Below, piece by piece: positions 63,152 to 64,000 of a stretch of DNA of 64,000 nucleotides. Position numbers and translations under genes: made by a program. The stretch covers positions 169,129-233,128 of the forward strand of contig NYMS01000038.1 of assembly GCA_002529455.1 (NCBI GenBank). The letters are read 5' to 3'. The first letter of the stretch is position 1; each line of letters starts with the position of its first letter. The DNA comes from Glycomyces fuscus. Lineage in GTDB: Bacteria; Actinomycetota; Actinomycetes; Streptosporangiales; Streptosporangiaceae. The notes beneath the pieces were generated by a model. It had not been told where the DNA came from, made no database searches, and saw nothing but the letters and a program-made list of their open reading frames with translations.

Positions 63152-64000
63152 TCAACCGGTCACCAGGGACAGGCCCCAGCTGCTCAGCAGGGGGCTGACC
63201 TCCTGGTAGTAGGTCGTGCCGCCGGAGGAGCAGTTGCCGGAGCCGCCGGAGGTGACGCCCTGGGCCTGCGAACCGGAGATGAACGAGCCGCCGGAGTCGC
63301 CGGGCTCGGCGCACACGTTCGTCCGGGTCAGGTCCTGGACCGTGCCCTGCGGGTAGCTCACCGTCTGGCCGCGGGCCTCGATGGTGCCGCAGTGCCAGCC
63401 GGTGGTGGAGCCGGAGCGGCACACCGCCGAGCCGGCCGGGGCCTGGCTGGCGCCGGACACGGCCTGGGGGCCGCCCGAGTCGTACCGGCTGACCAGGTTG
63501 GTCACGTTCCAGTTGGAGGTGGCCGCGACGAAGGCGCCGTCGCCGCCGGGGAAGACGGACTCCTGGAACGTGCCGGAGCCGCTGCGGTCGGAGCTCTCGG
63601 CGCCGGTGCCGGCGGTGCCGCAGTGGCCCGCCGTCACGAAGCCGCCCGCGCCGGAGCCGTCGGTCACGGCGAACCCGACCGAGCAGCGCCCGCCGCCCAT
63701 GTAGTACGCCTCGCCGCCGACGATGTCGGCGAACAGGCGCGGCGTCTCACCGGTCTCCTCCACCCGGACGGCGGAGGGGTCCACGCCCGCGGCCTCGATG
63801 AGGCCGTCGGCGCTGGCTCCCTCGGCGACCTGGACCACGACGGTGTCGTTCTCCACGTCCGGGTACCAGCCGACGACCCCTTCCCGGCCGCCGGTCCCGT
63901 CGAGCGCGTCGACGACCTCGGTCAGGCCCTCGGCGCCGTGGGTGACCACGGTGGCCTCGGCTCCGGTGGCCTCGACCGCGTCGACGGCCGCGGCGTCGGT
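63152..64000 (-). CDS. Second secreted chymotrypsin-like protease (5' partial at window edge)
   Basis: The coding frame is open to the right edge (283 codons seen), so the start, signal peptide and part of the pro-region lie beyond the window. The mature part begins ADIVGGEAYYMGGGRCSVGF and keeps the triad: TAGHCG, GGDGAFV and GDSGGS. It is a paralogue of the gene at 61231: a 123-nt block near the 3' end (63197-63319 against 61276-61398) and an 89-nt block in the pro-region (63912-64000 against 61988-62076) are identical, while the stretches between differ. This is the pattern expected from a tandem duplication with later gene conversion. Confidence 0.92.
   Translation of the reverse strand, partial: TDAAAVDAVEATGAEATVVTHGAEGLTEVVDALDGTGGREGVVGWYPDVENDTVVVQVAEGASADGLIEAAGVDPSAVRVEETGETPRLFADIVGGEAYYMGGGRCSVGFAVTDGSGAGGFVTAGHCGTAGTGAESSDRSGSGTFQESVFPGGDGAFVAATSNWNVTNLVSRYDSGGPQAVSGASQAPAGSAVCRSGSTTGWHCGTIEARGQTVSYPQGTVQDLTRTNVCAEPGDSGGSFISGSQAQGVTSGGSGNCSSGGTTYYQEVSPLLSSWGLSLVTG

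Noticed and set aside
62562..63209. Plus-strand frame between the protease genes
   Set aside because: Arg/Gly-rich shadow without domain motifs or a ribosome-binding site; overlaps the end of the second protease.

Overview
The window is very GC-rich actinomycete DNA with dense coding, frequent GTG/TTG starts and 4-bp stop/start overlaps. The best clue to the organism is the pair of chymotrypsin-like proteases at the right end: the one at 61231-62385 has a mature region resembling, from memory, the secreted alkaline protease (NAPase) of Nocardiopsis. The actinobacterial ARC/Dop pupylation genes, a DUF5999 gene and a bifunctional ManC-like protein agree. I read it as Nocardiopsis or a close relative. 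No rRNA, tRNA, CRISPR array or transposase was found.

Layout. (1) 1-9360: a tightly coupled operon entering from the left: PLP aminotransferase, UbiA-type prenyltransferase, FAD oxidoreductase, acyl-CoA/AMP ligase, two-lobed family III CoA-transferase, then an AMP ligase fused in frame to a methyltransferase. It looks like part of a secondary-metabolite cluster whose product I cannot name. (2) 9361-15842: accessory, partly decayed DNA with two copies of a long perfect palindrome in opposite orientation, an SRPBCC protein, a TetR repressor facing an SDR gene across two matching operators, a broken copy of a beta-helix gene, and the intact lectin/beta-helix gene under LacI-family-type boxes. 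(3) 15878-24477: a large hypothetical protein, a PRC-barrel/DUF2382 stress protein, a flavin amine oxidase, CstA with a small CC-ending protein and an ArsA-type ATPase. (4) 24660-35847: a conserved-looking core block: CDP-alcohol phosphatidyltransferase, ManC-like protein with an apparently dead mutase half, FHA protein, DUF151 nuclease-like protein, MerR regulator, glycine riboswitch and gcvP, then a TPR protein. (5) 35974-41460, mostly minus strand: SpoIIE phosphatase, DUF5999, ThrE-type exporter, orphan response regulator, RecB-like Fe-S nuclease.

(6) 41597-56200 is the pupylation neighbourhood: site-2 protease, a group of regulator/accessory genes (SLOG protein, XRE regulator, AraC/DUF2000 pair, polyphosphate glucokinase), TrmI, the proteasome ATPase ARC, two related but unrecognised membrane proteins sharing a Cys/His module, and Dop. 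pup, prcB and prcA do not follow dop; a divergent catabolic unit (PucR regulator, MHS transporter, amidohydrolase) does, with a GTGCAC-repeat operator between regulator and transporter. (7) 61231-64000: tandem secreted serine proteases whose genes share identical blocks.

The points most worth following are the two membrane proteins between arc and dop together with the missing pup/proteasome genes, the 1-9360 biosynthetic operon with its ligase-methyltransferase fusion, the mobile-looking palindromes, and the degenerate mutase domain in the ManC-like protein.
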